In this document: piece after piece, positions 8,377 to 13,970 of the stretch
How the letters are laid out: each line of letters opens with the position of its first letter
How positions within the stretch are numbered: the stretch's first letter is position 1
NCBI GenBank assembly: GCA_043789035.1
Contig: JAYWIG010000117.1
Span: forward strand, 1-13,970
Direction: 5' to 3'
DNA length: 13,970 nucleotides
DNA from: JAYWIG01 sp043789035
GTDB lineage: Bacteria > Pseudomonadota > Gammaproteobacteria > Burkholderiales > Burkholderiaceae_E
Position numbers and translations under genes: made by a program
Notes under the pieces: model-generated
Databases searched by the model: none
Seen by the model: only the letters and a program-made list of their open reading frames with translations
Told to the model about the DNA's origin: nothing

Positions 8377-9057
8377 CTAGCCTCTACCCAATTGGCTACT
8401 TTTGCCAAAAAGAAGCTTTGGGCCCAACCAATTTAAAGTCGCCCGAAGTGCGATTGATAGCGCAAGATAAATGAGCGTAGCGACGATGAATGCTTCGAAG
8501 GCGCGAAAGTTTCGAGACTGAATCAGATTGGCTGCAAATGAAAGCTCTTCAGTTGAAATTTGCCCGCAAACCGCTGAGCCCAACATGACGATAATGATTT
8601 GGCTCACCATGGAAGGCCAGGTTTTCTGCAACGCTTGCGGCAGAACTATGAAGCGAAAAATCTGGATTGGTTTGAGGGCAATACTCATTGCTGCATCAAT
8701 TTGGCCTTTGGGCGTGGCCTCGATGCCAGCGCGAACAATTTCTGCGGCGTAAGCACCGAGGTTTACCACCATGGCAATGATAGACGCAGATTCGGCCGTG
8801 AGCTTGATGCCTAAGCTCGGTAAGCCAAAGAAAATAAAAAATAGTTGAACGATAAAGGGTGTGTTGCGAATCAATTCAACATAGGTGCTTACTAACCATT
8901 TAGTCACACCTTTTCCGTACACCCGCACCCATGCGCAGACAATGCCTACGAACACACCTACGACAGCGGAGATGGCCGTGAGCGCAATCGTGAAGGCTAC
9001 ACCTTTGAGGAGAAGCGGCCACTCTTGGAGTACCGCTCCGAAATCAAATTGAATCAA
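8377..9057 (-). CDS. Amino-acid-type ABC transporter permease (first of pair), TTG start
   Basis: A 226-residue inner-membrane permease of the HisM/GlnP family. Hydrophobic segments begin at about residues 16-43 (LLKGVAFTIALTAISAVVGV), and an RNTPFIVQLFFIFFGLP motif typical of the family follows. The EAA loop reads GQIDAAMSIALKPIQIFRFI and then VLPQA, with Asp for Glu and Ala for the conserved Gly. The start is a TTG at 9057: a TAG lies three codons upstream in frame and no ATG occurs nearby. There is no clear Shine-Dalgarno, so initiation may rely on coupling to the binding-protein gene, whose stop lies 20 bases before. Order on the minus strand is binding protein, this permease, second permease, aminotransferase. 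Confidence 0.92.
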   Translation of the reverse strand: MIQFDFGAVLQEWPLLLKGVAFTIALTAISAVVGVFVGIVCAWVRVYGKGVTKWLVSTYVELIRNTPFIVQLFFIFFGLPSLGIKLTAESASIIAMVVNLGAYAAEIVRAGIEATPKGQIDAAMSIALKPIQIFRFIVLPQALQKTWPSMVSQIIIVMLGSAVCGQISTEELSFAANLIQSRNFRAFEAFIVATLIYLALSIALRATLNWLGPKLLFGKSSQLGRG

Positions 9058-9077
9058 GCGTGGCTATCAGGTGCGAA

Positions 9078-9869
9078 TTATTGAGGTAAATCACCCGCTG
9101 GGCGACCTAACCATTTTTGTGCCATCTTATCGATGTCACCGGATTTTTTTGCATCGGCAATGATTTCGTTGACCTTTAAGCGTAGCTTGTCTTCACCTTT
9201 ACCAACACCGATAAAGTTCGGTGAATCTTTCAATACAAACTTGTATTCGGTATTGAGGTTAGGGTTGCGAGCCATCATGTTGCCAGCCACTGATGCGCCG
9301 GTAGCAATGATTTGCACTTGGCCAGATACGAACGCTGCAACGGTCGCGTTGTTGTCCTCAAAACGTTTGATGTCAGCACCAGCGGGGGCAATCTTTGTGA
9401 GCTCTGCATCTTCTAACGCGCCACGAGTAACGCCGATAGTTTTGCCGGTTAAATCAGCGGCAGCTTTTACAGACATCGATTTGGCAGCAAACACCGCTTG
9501 AAAAAAAGGCGAGTAGGCTGCAGTGAAATCGATGACTTTTTCACGGTCAGGGTTCTTACCGAGTGTTGAAATGACTAAGTCAGCCTTTTTTGTTTGTAAA
9601 TAGGGAATACGATTTGCACTAGTAACGGGCACAAGCTCTATCTTGGTGCCAAGTTTGGTGGCGATGTAGTTCGCCATATCGATATCTAAGCCCTGCGGCT
9701 TTAAATCAGTACCAACAAAACCGTAAGGTGGGAAATCGGTTGGGATGGCGATTTTGATGAGTTTTTCTTTCATCACATCATCCAAAGCATCGGCAAACAC
9801 TGATGAAATTGTTAAAGAAAATGCAGTAGCTGTAAGTGCAAGAACAAATGCTTTGCGGTTGAGTTTCAT
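9078..9869 (-). CDS. ABC transporter periplasmic solute-binding protein (family 3), atypical ligand site
   Basis: A 263-residue precursor of a family 3 solute-binding protein, which delivers ligand to the two permeases encoded after it. Residues 1-26 are a Sec signal peptide ending SVFA|DALD; there is no lipobox. Asp45 and Tyr49 (TDFPPYG) and Arg109 (NPDREKVIDF), which in HisJ-like proteins line the pocket and bind the carboxylate, are present. Other HisJ positions differ: Ser72 corresponds to Gly104, Thr120-Thr121 to Ala151-Leu152 (GVTRGAL), and the amine-binding Asp161 to Gly191 (QVQIIATGAS). The ligand may therefore lack a free alpha-amino group, or the amine may be held otherwise. I recall a betaproteobacterial subgroup sharing the VTRGA...ELTKIAP pattern, so this is probably a subfamily trait. 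The ATG has an AAAGG Shine-Dalgarno with a 7-base spacer. Confidence 0.93.
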   Translation of the reverse strand: MKLNRKAFVLALTATAFSLTISSVFADALDDVMKEKLIKIAIPTDFPPYGFVGTDLKPQGLDIDMANYIATKLGTKIELVPVTSANRIPYLQTKKADLVISTLGKNPDREKVIDFTAAYSPFFQAVFAAKSMSVKAAADLTGKTIGVTRGALEDAELTKIAPAGADIKRFEDNNATVAAFVSGQVQIIATGASVAGNMMARNPNLNTEYKFVLKDSPNFIGVGKGEDKLRLKVNEIIADAKKSGDIDKMAQKWLGRPAGDLPQ

Positions 9870-9935
9870 AGATAAAACCTTTGTGCGGAATACGCGAATT
9901 ATTAGTAAATATGTGATGCCTTAGGGCAGCCCGTA

Positions 9936-9964
9936 AATGTAGTTCACTAAACAGCATCAAGCAA
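9936..9964 (-). promoter_or_regulatory. Candidate sigma-70 promoter for the transporter operon
   Basis: On the minus strand TTGCTT (9964-9959) and TACATT (9941-9936) are separated by 17 bases, 66 bases upstream of the binding-protein ATG. The match is moderate (3 of 6 and 4 of 6 bases). An interrupted inverted repeat, AATT-N7-AATT (9964-9978), lies next to the -35 element and could be an operator. The rest of the 174-base divergent region (9870-10043) shows no other clear structure, and no convincing -35/-10 pair was found for the amidase. Confidence 0.3.
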
Positions 9965-10031
9965 ATTTCGCGCCAATTACAGCAGTTCGATTGGAGTACA
10001 CTTTGCAAAACAAGCACATACAGTCATTGAT

Positions 10032-10037
10032 AAGGGG
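10032..10037 (+). promoter_or_regulatory. Shine-Dalgarno site deciding a TTG start for the amidase
   Basis: AAGGGG at 10032-10037 stands 6 bases before the TTG at 10044. The first in-frame ATG lies about 40 codons further on and would remove the conserved N-terminal amidase helix region, so the TTG is the likely start. Confidence 0.7.
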
Positions 10038-10043
10038 ATAATT

Positions 10044-11468
10044 TTGAGCACTCTAACAAGTAGCGCGGCACTCTGCGATTTATCCACGGATGACTTGATT
10101 CGCGCCTATCAATCGAAAGAACTCTCACCGGTCGAAGTCACGCAATCATGCTTTGATCGGATGGGCGAATGGGAGGGCAAGATTAATGCAATGTATCTGA
10201 CGCATCGCTCGCAAGCGATGGAGCAAGCCAAGTTTAGCGCTTCTCGATGGGCAGCAGGTACGCAACAAAGTGCGCTTGATGGTGTGCCGATTACGTTGAA
10301 GGAAAACCTTTACACCAAAGATGACCCAGCGCCCGTCGGCACTGCTGCGAACCTGCTCACACCGAAAACAGAAGATTCACCGGTGGCTGCGCGGGTACGC
10401 GAGGCAGGGCTGGTGTTGTTGGGTAAAACCACCATGCCCGATTTTGGAATGTTGTCCTCGGGTGTTTCATCGATACACGGGATCACTCGAAATCCATGGC
10501 GTCGAGATCGAAATACCTCTGGTTCTTCATCAGGTTCAGCAGCTGCTGCTACAGCCGGTTATGGCCCATTGCATGTCGGTACAGATATTGGTGGTTCGGT
10601 ACGTTTGCCCGCAACTCACTGCGGTTTGTTTGCGCTAAAGCCCAGTTTTGGACGCATACCAATTAGCCCGCCTTTTCTAGGGCGTGTCGCTGGGCCAATG
10701 ACTCGAACCGTGCTCGATTCTGCTCATTTAATGACCGTAATTACGCGACCCGATGTGCGCGACTATACAAGCTTGCCCTATCAGGCCGTTGATTACGCAC
10801 AAGCTATTGCCGATGCCTCGCCAGAATCGTTTAAAGGGTTGCGCATCGGCTACCTGTCTGACATGGGCACTGGTATGGCGGTGAATCCAGAGGTGGCTGC
10901 GGCGGTCGCAGCGGCCGCGAATGCATTAGCTTCAGCGGGTGCACATGTTGAACCAATGGATACTTACCTGAGCGCTGAAATGTTGGAAGGAATGTGTCAG
11001 TTCTTCGAGGTGCGTTCATTCGCGGATGTATCGAAAATGCCTTTGTCGCAACAATTGAAGATTCATCCTTTTGTGCACACTTGGTGCACCTACCGCGCCG
11101 CATCATTTACTGGCGGTCAAACAATGGCGGCTTACAACCAAGTGCAGGCAATGCGTGAAGCGGCTACTTTGGCGGTGGCGAAATATGATTACGTGTTGTC
11201 GCCAGTGAGTCCTATTCCTGCTTATGAAGCGGAGCTACCTAGCCCGAATAACGATCCGAAAAATGCTCTGCCTCATATTGCATTCACGGTTGCCTACAAC
11301 ATGAGTGAGCACCCAGCATCAAGTACCAATTGGAGTTACACCGCCGATGGTTTGCCGATCGGTGTGCAACTTGTCGGGCAGCGATTTGATGATGTTGGTG
11401 TGCTGCGATTGTCACGGGCTTTGGAGCAAATGCGTCCACCGCAAAACGCTTGGCCAAAGCCTTGGTGA
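10044..11468 (+). CDS. Amidase-signature family hydrolase
   Basis: A 474-residue amidase of the amidase signature (AS) family, enzymes that hydrolyse carboxamide or related C-N bonds with a Ser-cisSer-Lys triad. All three residues are visible: Lys86 (GVPITLKEN), cis-Ser162 in the Gly/Ser-rich loop NTSGSSSGSAAAA (157-169), and nucleophile Ser185 in GTDIGGSVRLPA (179-190). There is no signal peptide, so it should act in the cytoplasm. The length is close to GatA, but there is no gatB or gatC beside it, and the neighbours are a transporter and an aminotransferase, so a catabolic amidase is the better reading; the substrate is unknown. It starts at a TTG and is divergent from the transporter operon, which suggests shared control from the intergenic region. 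Its stop lies 9 bases from the convergent glutathione S-transferase gene. Confidence 0.93.
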   Translation: MSTLTSSAALCDLSTDDLIRAYQSKELSPVEVTQSCFDRMGEWEGKINAMYLTHRSQAMEQAKFSASRWAAGTQQSALDGVPITLKENLYTKDDPAPVGTAANLLTPKTEDSPVAARVREAGLVLLGKTTMPDFGMLSSGVSSIHGITRNPWRRDRNTSGSSSGSAAAATAGYGPLHVGTDIGGSVRLPATHCGLFALKPSFGRIPISPPFLGRVAGPMTRTVLDSAHLMTVITRPDVRDYTSLPYQAVDYAQAIADASPESFKGLRIGYLSDMGTGMAVNPEVAAAVAAAANALASAGAHVEPMDTYLSAEMLEGMCQFFEVRSFADVSKMPLSQQLKIHPFVHTWCTYRAASFTGGQTMAAYNQVQAMREAATLAVAKYDYVLSPVSPIPAYEAELPSPNNDPKNALPHIAFTVAYNMSEHPASSTNWSYTADGLPIGVQLVGQRFDDVGVLRLSRALEQMRPPQNAWPKPW

Positions 11469-11477
11469 TTTTGCCGA

Positions 11478-12107
11478 TTAACTGATAGTTATCATCACAA
11501 CCTTTTGATAGGCAGGGCGGGTTTGCAATCGCTCGAACCAAGCTTCAACATTTGGTAGTTTTGGTATTTCAAACCCGACGATGGAAAACGGTACGCGATA
11601 CCAGCGATAGGTGTTGATGCCGATGGCAATATCTGCCAGGGTAAAGTGATCGCCGCACACCCAATCTCTATCTTTGAGTTGAGCGTCGAGAATTCGCATT
11701 GCGGCTTCGGTCGCTTTGCAGCTTTTTAAGATGAGGGCTTGGTCACGTTTTTCAGGCGGTGTGCGCATAATGCCCATGAAGGCGTCCCCTAGTGTGTTAC
11801 CTAAGCTCGTTCCCCATTCCATCCAGCGCTCAATATCTGCACGACGTTTCAAATCCCCGGGGTACATCATTTCGGCGCGGTACTTCGATGCAATGTAGCG
11901 AGTAATTGTGTTTGATTCCCAAAGAATAAAACCTTTGTCATCTAAGGTTGGCACCAACCCATTAGGGTTTAGTGATAAATACTCTGCTTCGCGGTTTTTG
12001 CCAAAAGGCCCGCCGATATCAATACGCTCGTACGCAATGCCAAGCTCTTCGAAAAGCCACATCGGTTTTTGTACGTTTGATGACGTGTTCCTACCCCAAA
12101 GAATCAT
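11478..12107 (-). CDS. Glutathione S-transferase family protein
   Basis: A 209-residue cytoplasmic glutathione S-transferase. The N-terminal thioredoxin-like domain (about 1-80) has the candidate catalytic Ser9-Ser10 in GRNTSSNVQK, the cis-Pro53 of LVPTL and the glutathione-binding ESN (64-66) before an ITRYIA helix; the all-alpha C-terminal domain follows, with the DFTLADI-type motif seen here as HFTLADIAIG. The SSNVQK pattern resembles the YfcG-like bacterial group. The ATG overlaps the stop codon of the upstream MaoC-like gene (ATGA at 12107-12104), so the two are co-translated. Such enzymes conjugate glutathione to electrophiles or reduce disulfides; the substrate is not known. It could handle a reactive unsaturated product made by the MaoC partner, but this is inference. 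Confidence 0.93.
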   Translation of the reverse strand: MILWGRNTSSNVQKPMWLFEELGIAYERIDIGGPFGKNREAEYLSLNPNGLVPTLDDKGFILWESNTITRYIASKYRAEMMYPGDLKRRADIERWMEWGTSLGNTLGDAFMGIMRTPPEKRDQALILKSCKATEAAMRILDAQLKDRDWVCGDHFTLADIAIGINTYRWYRVPFSIVGFEIPKLPNVEAWFERLQTRPAYQKVVMITIS

Positions 12108-12580
12108 TGAATTCCCTCTTTAGTTTTGTTCATGACCCAGCCCTTGAGCGACAGGACGACTTCGTTATTTTGATTCAAGATTTCCTCAAAAAATTGCAGC
12201 AAGCCGCGATCAGGCTTTGATTGTGATTTTCTCGTACTCATAATTGAAAGGCGCAAACGTAATCTGTCACCCGCTCGAACCGGTTGGACAAACCTTAGTT
12301 CATCGACACCGGGCGAACCCATGCTCGATTTAACCGATATGAAATTGTCGACAAAGATTCGCATACCAATCGAAGCAGTCATCCAGCCACTTGCAATCAG
12401 CCCACCGAAGATCGTCTCTGCAGCAGCTTCTTTATCGATATGAAAGGGCTGCGGATCGAATCGAGTAGCGAATTCGATAATTTCTTCTTCAGTTACAAGG
12501 TAATCGCCGAATTCGAATTGCTCGCCTTCGCGATAATCTTCGAAAAATCGATCTTTTAAGTTAACCGGTGTGGCAGTCAT
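12104..12580 (-). CDS. MaoC-like hot-dog fold dehydratase/hydratase
   Basis: A 158-residue protein of the MaoC-like (R)-specific enoyl-CoA hydratase family. The hydratase signature is clear: Asp42 and His47 in FATRFDPQPFHID, the pair that activates water in characterised members, followed by GGLIASGWMTAS (59-70), which forms the hot-dog helix and acyl-CoA site. The length matches single-domain members. The ATG at 12580 lacks an obvious Shine-Dalgarno. It is the first gene of a two-gene unit with the glutathione S-transferase (4-base ATGA overlap) and is divergent from apt. The physiological acyl-CoA is unknown. Confidence 0.92.
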   Translation of the reverse strand: MTATPVNLKDRFFEDYREGEQFEFGDYLVTEEEIIEFATRFDPQPFHIDKEAAAETIFGGLIASGWMTASIGMRIFVDNFISVKSSMGSPGVDELRFVQPVRAGDRLRLRLSIMSTRKSQSKPDRGLLQFFEEILNQNNEVVLSLKGWVMNKTKEGIQ

Positions 12581-12621
12581 AGTTTTTGATGCTTGTTAAT
12601 TTGAGTGAGCCTAAAATAGTA

Positions 12622-12640
12622 AGGGATGCTATGTATCCCT
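12622..12640 (+). promoter_or_regulatory. Hairpin enclosing a possible apt start and its ribosome binding site
   Basis: AGGGAT (12622-12627) and ATCCCT (12635-12640) form a perfect 6-base-pair stem with a 7-base loop. The left arm is part of AAGGGA, a good Shine-Dalgarno for the ATG at 12631-12633, and that ATG lies in the loop. It is in frame with apt and would add 17 residues. The element could hold a start site closed, or simply be a structured leader if Apt begins at 12682. Confidence 0.4.
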
Positions 12641-12681
12641 ATCTAAACGATACACTAAATGAAATAGAACGAGACACTGCC

Positions 12682-13221
12682 ATGCTTGACGCCGACTACA
12701 TCAAACGCCAGATTCGCACCGTGCCAGATTGGCCAGAGAAGGGCGTTATGTTTCGGGATATCACGCCGCTGCTACAAAACCCAAAGGCGCTCCGCGTGTT
12801 GGTTGATCTGTTCGTTCATCGTTACATGGATGAGAACTTAGACCTCGTTGCGGGTATTGACGCGCGCGGTTTTATCCTAGGTGCCATCGTCGCTTATGAG
12901 CTTAACTTAGGCTTCGTGCCGATTCGCAAGAAAGGCAAGTTGCCGTTTACGACTGTCGCGGAAGAGTATGAGTTGGAGTACGGAAGTGCAACTGTCGAAT
13001 TACATTCCGACGCCTGTAAGCCGGGTGATCGTGTGCTGTTGATAGATGACTTAGTGGCTACAGGCGGCACCATGATTGCAGGCAAGAAACTGCTTGAGCG
13101 CTTAGGTGCAGTGGTGGTCGAGGGCGCCGCGATTGTTGATTTGCCTGAACTTGGCGGCTCGCAGAAAGTACGTGAGTCTGGTTTAAAGTTATATACCATT
13201 GTGAATTTCGAAGGGCATTAA
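12682..13221 (+). CDS. apt: Adenine phosphoribosyltransferase
   Basis: Cytoplasmic purine salvage enzyme that joins adenine to PRPP to give AMP and pyrophosphate. From the ATG at 12682 it is 179 residues, close to the 183 of E. coli Apt. The type I phosphoribosyltransferase PRPP loop VLLIDDLVATGGT is at 118-130; other family motifs are VPDWPEKGVMFRDITPLL near 14-31, the flexible-loop region RKKGKLPF (82-89) with EYELEYG (95-101), and the C-terminal FEGH. The frame is open upstream to a TTG at 12586, with ATGs at 12589 and 12631; the family length favours 12682, but the best Shine-Dalgarno (AAGGGA) precedes 12631, giving 196 residues. hslR follows, its ribosome binding site overlapping the apt stop, so the two form one operon. 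Confidence 0.96.
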   Translation: MLDADYIKRQIRTVPDWPEKGVMFRDITPLLQNPKALRVLVDLFVHRYMDENLDLVAGIDARGFILGAIVAYELNLGFVPIRKKGKLPFTTVAEEYELEYGSATVELHSDACKPGDRVLLIDDLVATGGTMIAGKKLLERLGAVVVEGAAIVDLPELGGSQKVRESGLKLYTIVNFEGH

Positions 13222-13225
13222 GGAG
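13220..13225 (+). promoter_or_regulatory. Shine-Dalgarno site of hslR overlapping the apt stop
   Basis: AAGGAG at 13220-13225 shares two bases with the apt TAA stop (13219-13221) and stands 9 bases before the TTG at 13235. This favours that TTG over the two later in-frame TTG codons at 13247 and 13259. Confidence 0.7.
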
Positions 13226-13230
13226 AGCAC

Positions 13231-13266
13231 TAAGTTGGTAACTAAGTTGGCAACCAAGTTGGCAGA
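13231..13266 (+). repeat. hslR: Three-copy 12-base tandem repeat at the hslR start
   Basis: Three imperfect units follow each other: TAAGTTGGTAAC (13231-13242), TAAGTTGGCAAC (13243-13254) and CAAGTTGGCAGA (13255-13266). Each carries an in-frame TTG (13235, 13247, 13259). The unit is four codons long, so gain or loss of a copy keeps the frame and only changes the N-terminal tail before the S4 domain. Confidence 0.75.
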
Positions 13267-13651
13267 AGCAGCGGCAGATATTCGCTTAGATAAATGGCTT
13301 GTTGCGGCACGGTTTGTAAAGACACGCGGCTTGGCACAAAAGGCCATTGAAGGCGGCAAAGTGAAAGTCAACGACGAGCGGGTAAAAACAGCTAGGGCCG
13401 TTCGCGTTGGCGATTTAATTTGGCTTGATGTTGCCACTTTAATTCGGGTGGTGGAAGTGACTGCGCTCTCAGATGTACGCCGCGATGCCACCTTCGCTCA
13501 GACGCTCTATCGTGAAACGGTTGAGTCAGTCACGAAACGGGAAGACACCGCGGCGAAGCGGAAACTATTTATAGAGCCTTCTGCGTTTATCGAGCAGGGT
13601 AGGCCCACCAAAAGGGACAGGCGCAAGCTGGAGAATTTTCGACTGGGGTAG
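13235..13651 (+). CDS. hslR: Hsp15-like S4-domain RNA-binding protein
   Basis: A 138-residue S4-domain protein matching Hsp15 (HslR), a heat-shock protein that binds 50S ribosomal subunits carrying a stalled nascent chain and helps recycle them. The S4 domain spans about residues 16-60 (DIRLDKWLVAARFVKTRG, then AIEGGKVKVND). A conserved ALSD (77-80) and a basic C-terminal tail with GRPTKRDRRKLENFR (122-136) complete the family pattern. The start is a TTG at 13235 chosen by its AAGGAG site; the first ten residues come from the 12-base tandem repeat and are not expected to be conserved. It is the second gene after apt and ends 8 bases from a convergent gene. Confidence 0.92.
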   Translation: MVTKLATKLAEAAADIRLDKWLVAARFVKTRGLAQKAIEGGKVKVNDERVKTARAVRVGDLIWLDVATLIRVVEVTALSDVRRDATFAQTLYRETVESVTKREDTAAKRKLFIEPSAFIEQGRPTKRDRRKLENFRLG

Positions 13652-13659
13652 TTGGATAG

Positions 13660-13970
13660 TTACTTCTCGAAGGCCCACGCAATTTGGTTGGGAGAAATGA
13701 CATCAACGCTATAGCCTTCCTTCGATTCCATCGGCCATCCATTTTCAACGGGCGCTAAAATAAAAGCGTGATTCACTTGAACATCATTGCAGGCCTGCCA
13801 AAAACCCTTGGTTACTTTGGGCACGGTTGAAAATTTAATTTCGAACCCATATTTCTTCGAACCCGTTTCGACAATGACATCGAGTTCTGCACCCGCTGCC
13901 GTGCGATAAAAACCGATGCTTGAGCCTTTTGGCGCTATCGCAGCGATTTGTTCCACCATAAAGCCCTCCC
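13660..13970 (-). CDS. DUF4143 C-terminal part of an ATP-binding protein, cut by the window edge
   Basis: The C-terminal part, about 103 residues, of a DUF4143-type protein. In this family the domain normally follows an N-terminal AAA ATPase domain, here expected beyond base 13970. The ATG at 13959 could be taken as a start, but the frame stays open to the window end and reads EGFM VEQI, matching the WEGF-x-x-E motif that precedes this domain, so the Met is probably internal. FYRTAAGAELDVIVE followed by FEIKFS gives the D...ExK arrangement of the PD-(D/E)XK nuclease-like fold described for DUF4143. The biological role of these proteins is largely unknown. It is convergent with hslR. Confidence 0.8.
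   Translation of the reverse strand, partial: EGFMVEQIAAIAPKGSSIGFYRTAAGAELDVIVETGSKKYGFEIKFSTVPKVTKGFWQACNDVQVNHAFILAPVENGWPMESKEGYSVDVISPNQIAWAFEK

Noticed and set aside
9778..10017. Minus-strand open frame of 79 codons upstream of and overlapping the binding-protein gene
   Set aside because: It overlaps the signal-peptide region out of frame, has no plausible ribosome binding site and no protein-like features.
10003..10032. TTGCAA-N18-TTGATA as an amidase promoter
   Set aside because: The -10 match is poor and it overlaps the ribosome binding site, leaving no room for a leader.
10044..11468. Amidase as GatA of the tRNA amidotransferase
   Set aside because: Length and triad fit, but gatB and gatC are absent nearby and the context is a transporter with an aminotransferase.
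11483..11494. TGATA-GT-TATCA inverted repeat at the end of the glutathione S-transferase gene
   Set aside because: It is AT-rich, the loop of two bases is too short for an RNA hairpin, and there is no T run.
12586..12681. apt starting at the upstream TTG or ATG (12586 or 12589)
   Set aside because: It adds about 31-32 residues absent from known Apt proteins and has no Shine-Dalgarno; the region is more likely leader, with 12631 kept as a possible alternative.

Overview
The window looks like an ordinary chromosomal stretch from a proteobacterium, most likely a betaproteobacterium. This rests on recall of protein style (GltB, Apt, the class V aminotransferase and Hsp15 all resemble betaproteobacterial versions), not on a search. 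Coding density is very high. The longest stretch without a gene is 174 bases, and no tRNA, rRNA, insertion sequence, CRISPR array or phage gene was seen.

Layout. Positions 1-5730 (+) hold the glutamate synthase operon: gltB, whose 5' end lies outside the window, then gltD. Tail-to-tail with gltD is a small exported protein, probably DUF3313-like (5747-6412, -). Next comes a minus-strand cluster, read from 9869 down to 6501: a periplasmic solute-binding protein, two amino-acid-type ABC permeases and a class V aminotransferase. Divergent from it, across a 174-base intergenic region, is a cytoplasmic amidase (10044-11468, +). Convergent with the amidase is a two-gene minus-strand unit, a MaoC-like hydratase followed by a glutathione S-transferase, joined by an ATGA overlap (12580-11478). 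Divergent from that unit is a plus-strand pair, apt (adenine phosphoribosyltransferase) and hslR (Hsp15-like S4 protein). The window ends inside a minus-strand DUF4143-type protein whose N-terminal part lies outside.

How the genes may work together. GltBD makes glutamate from glutamine and 2-oxoglutarate. The divergent transporter/aminotransferase/amidase block looks like an uptake and breakdown locus for a small nitrogen compound: import, amide hydrolysis in the cytoplasm, then transamination. The binding protein keeps the Arg that holds a carboxylate but lacks the Asp that normally holds an alpha-amino group. Both permeases have altered EAA loops, and no ATPase gene is present. The substrate may therefore not be a free alpha-amino acid, and the ATPase must come from elsewhere. 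This is the most interesting part of the window, but its function is inference.

Smaller signals are a hairpin in front of apt that could hide a ribosome binding site, a three-copy 12-base repeat carrying alternative TTG starts of hslR, a 14-base repeat between gltB and gltD, and a pair of identical 8-base palindromes around the start of the exported-protein gene.
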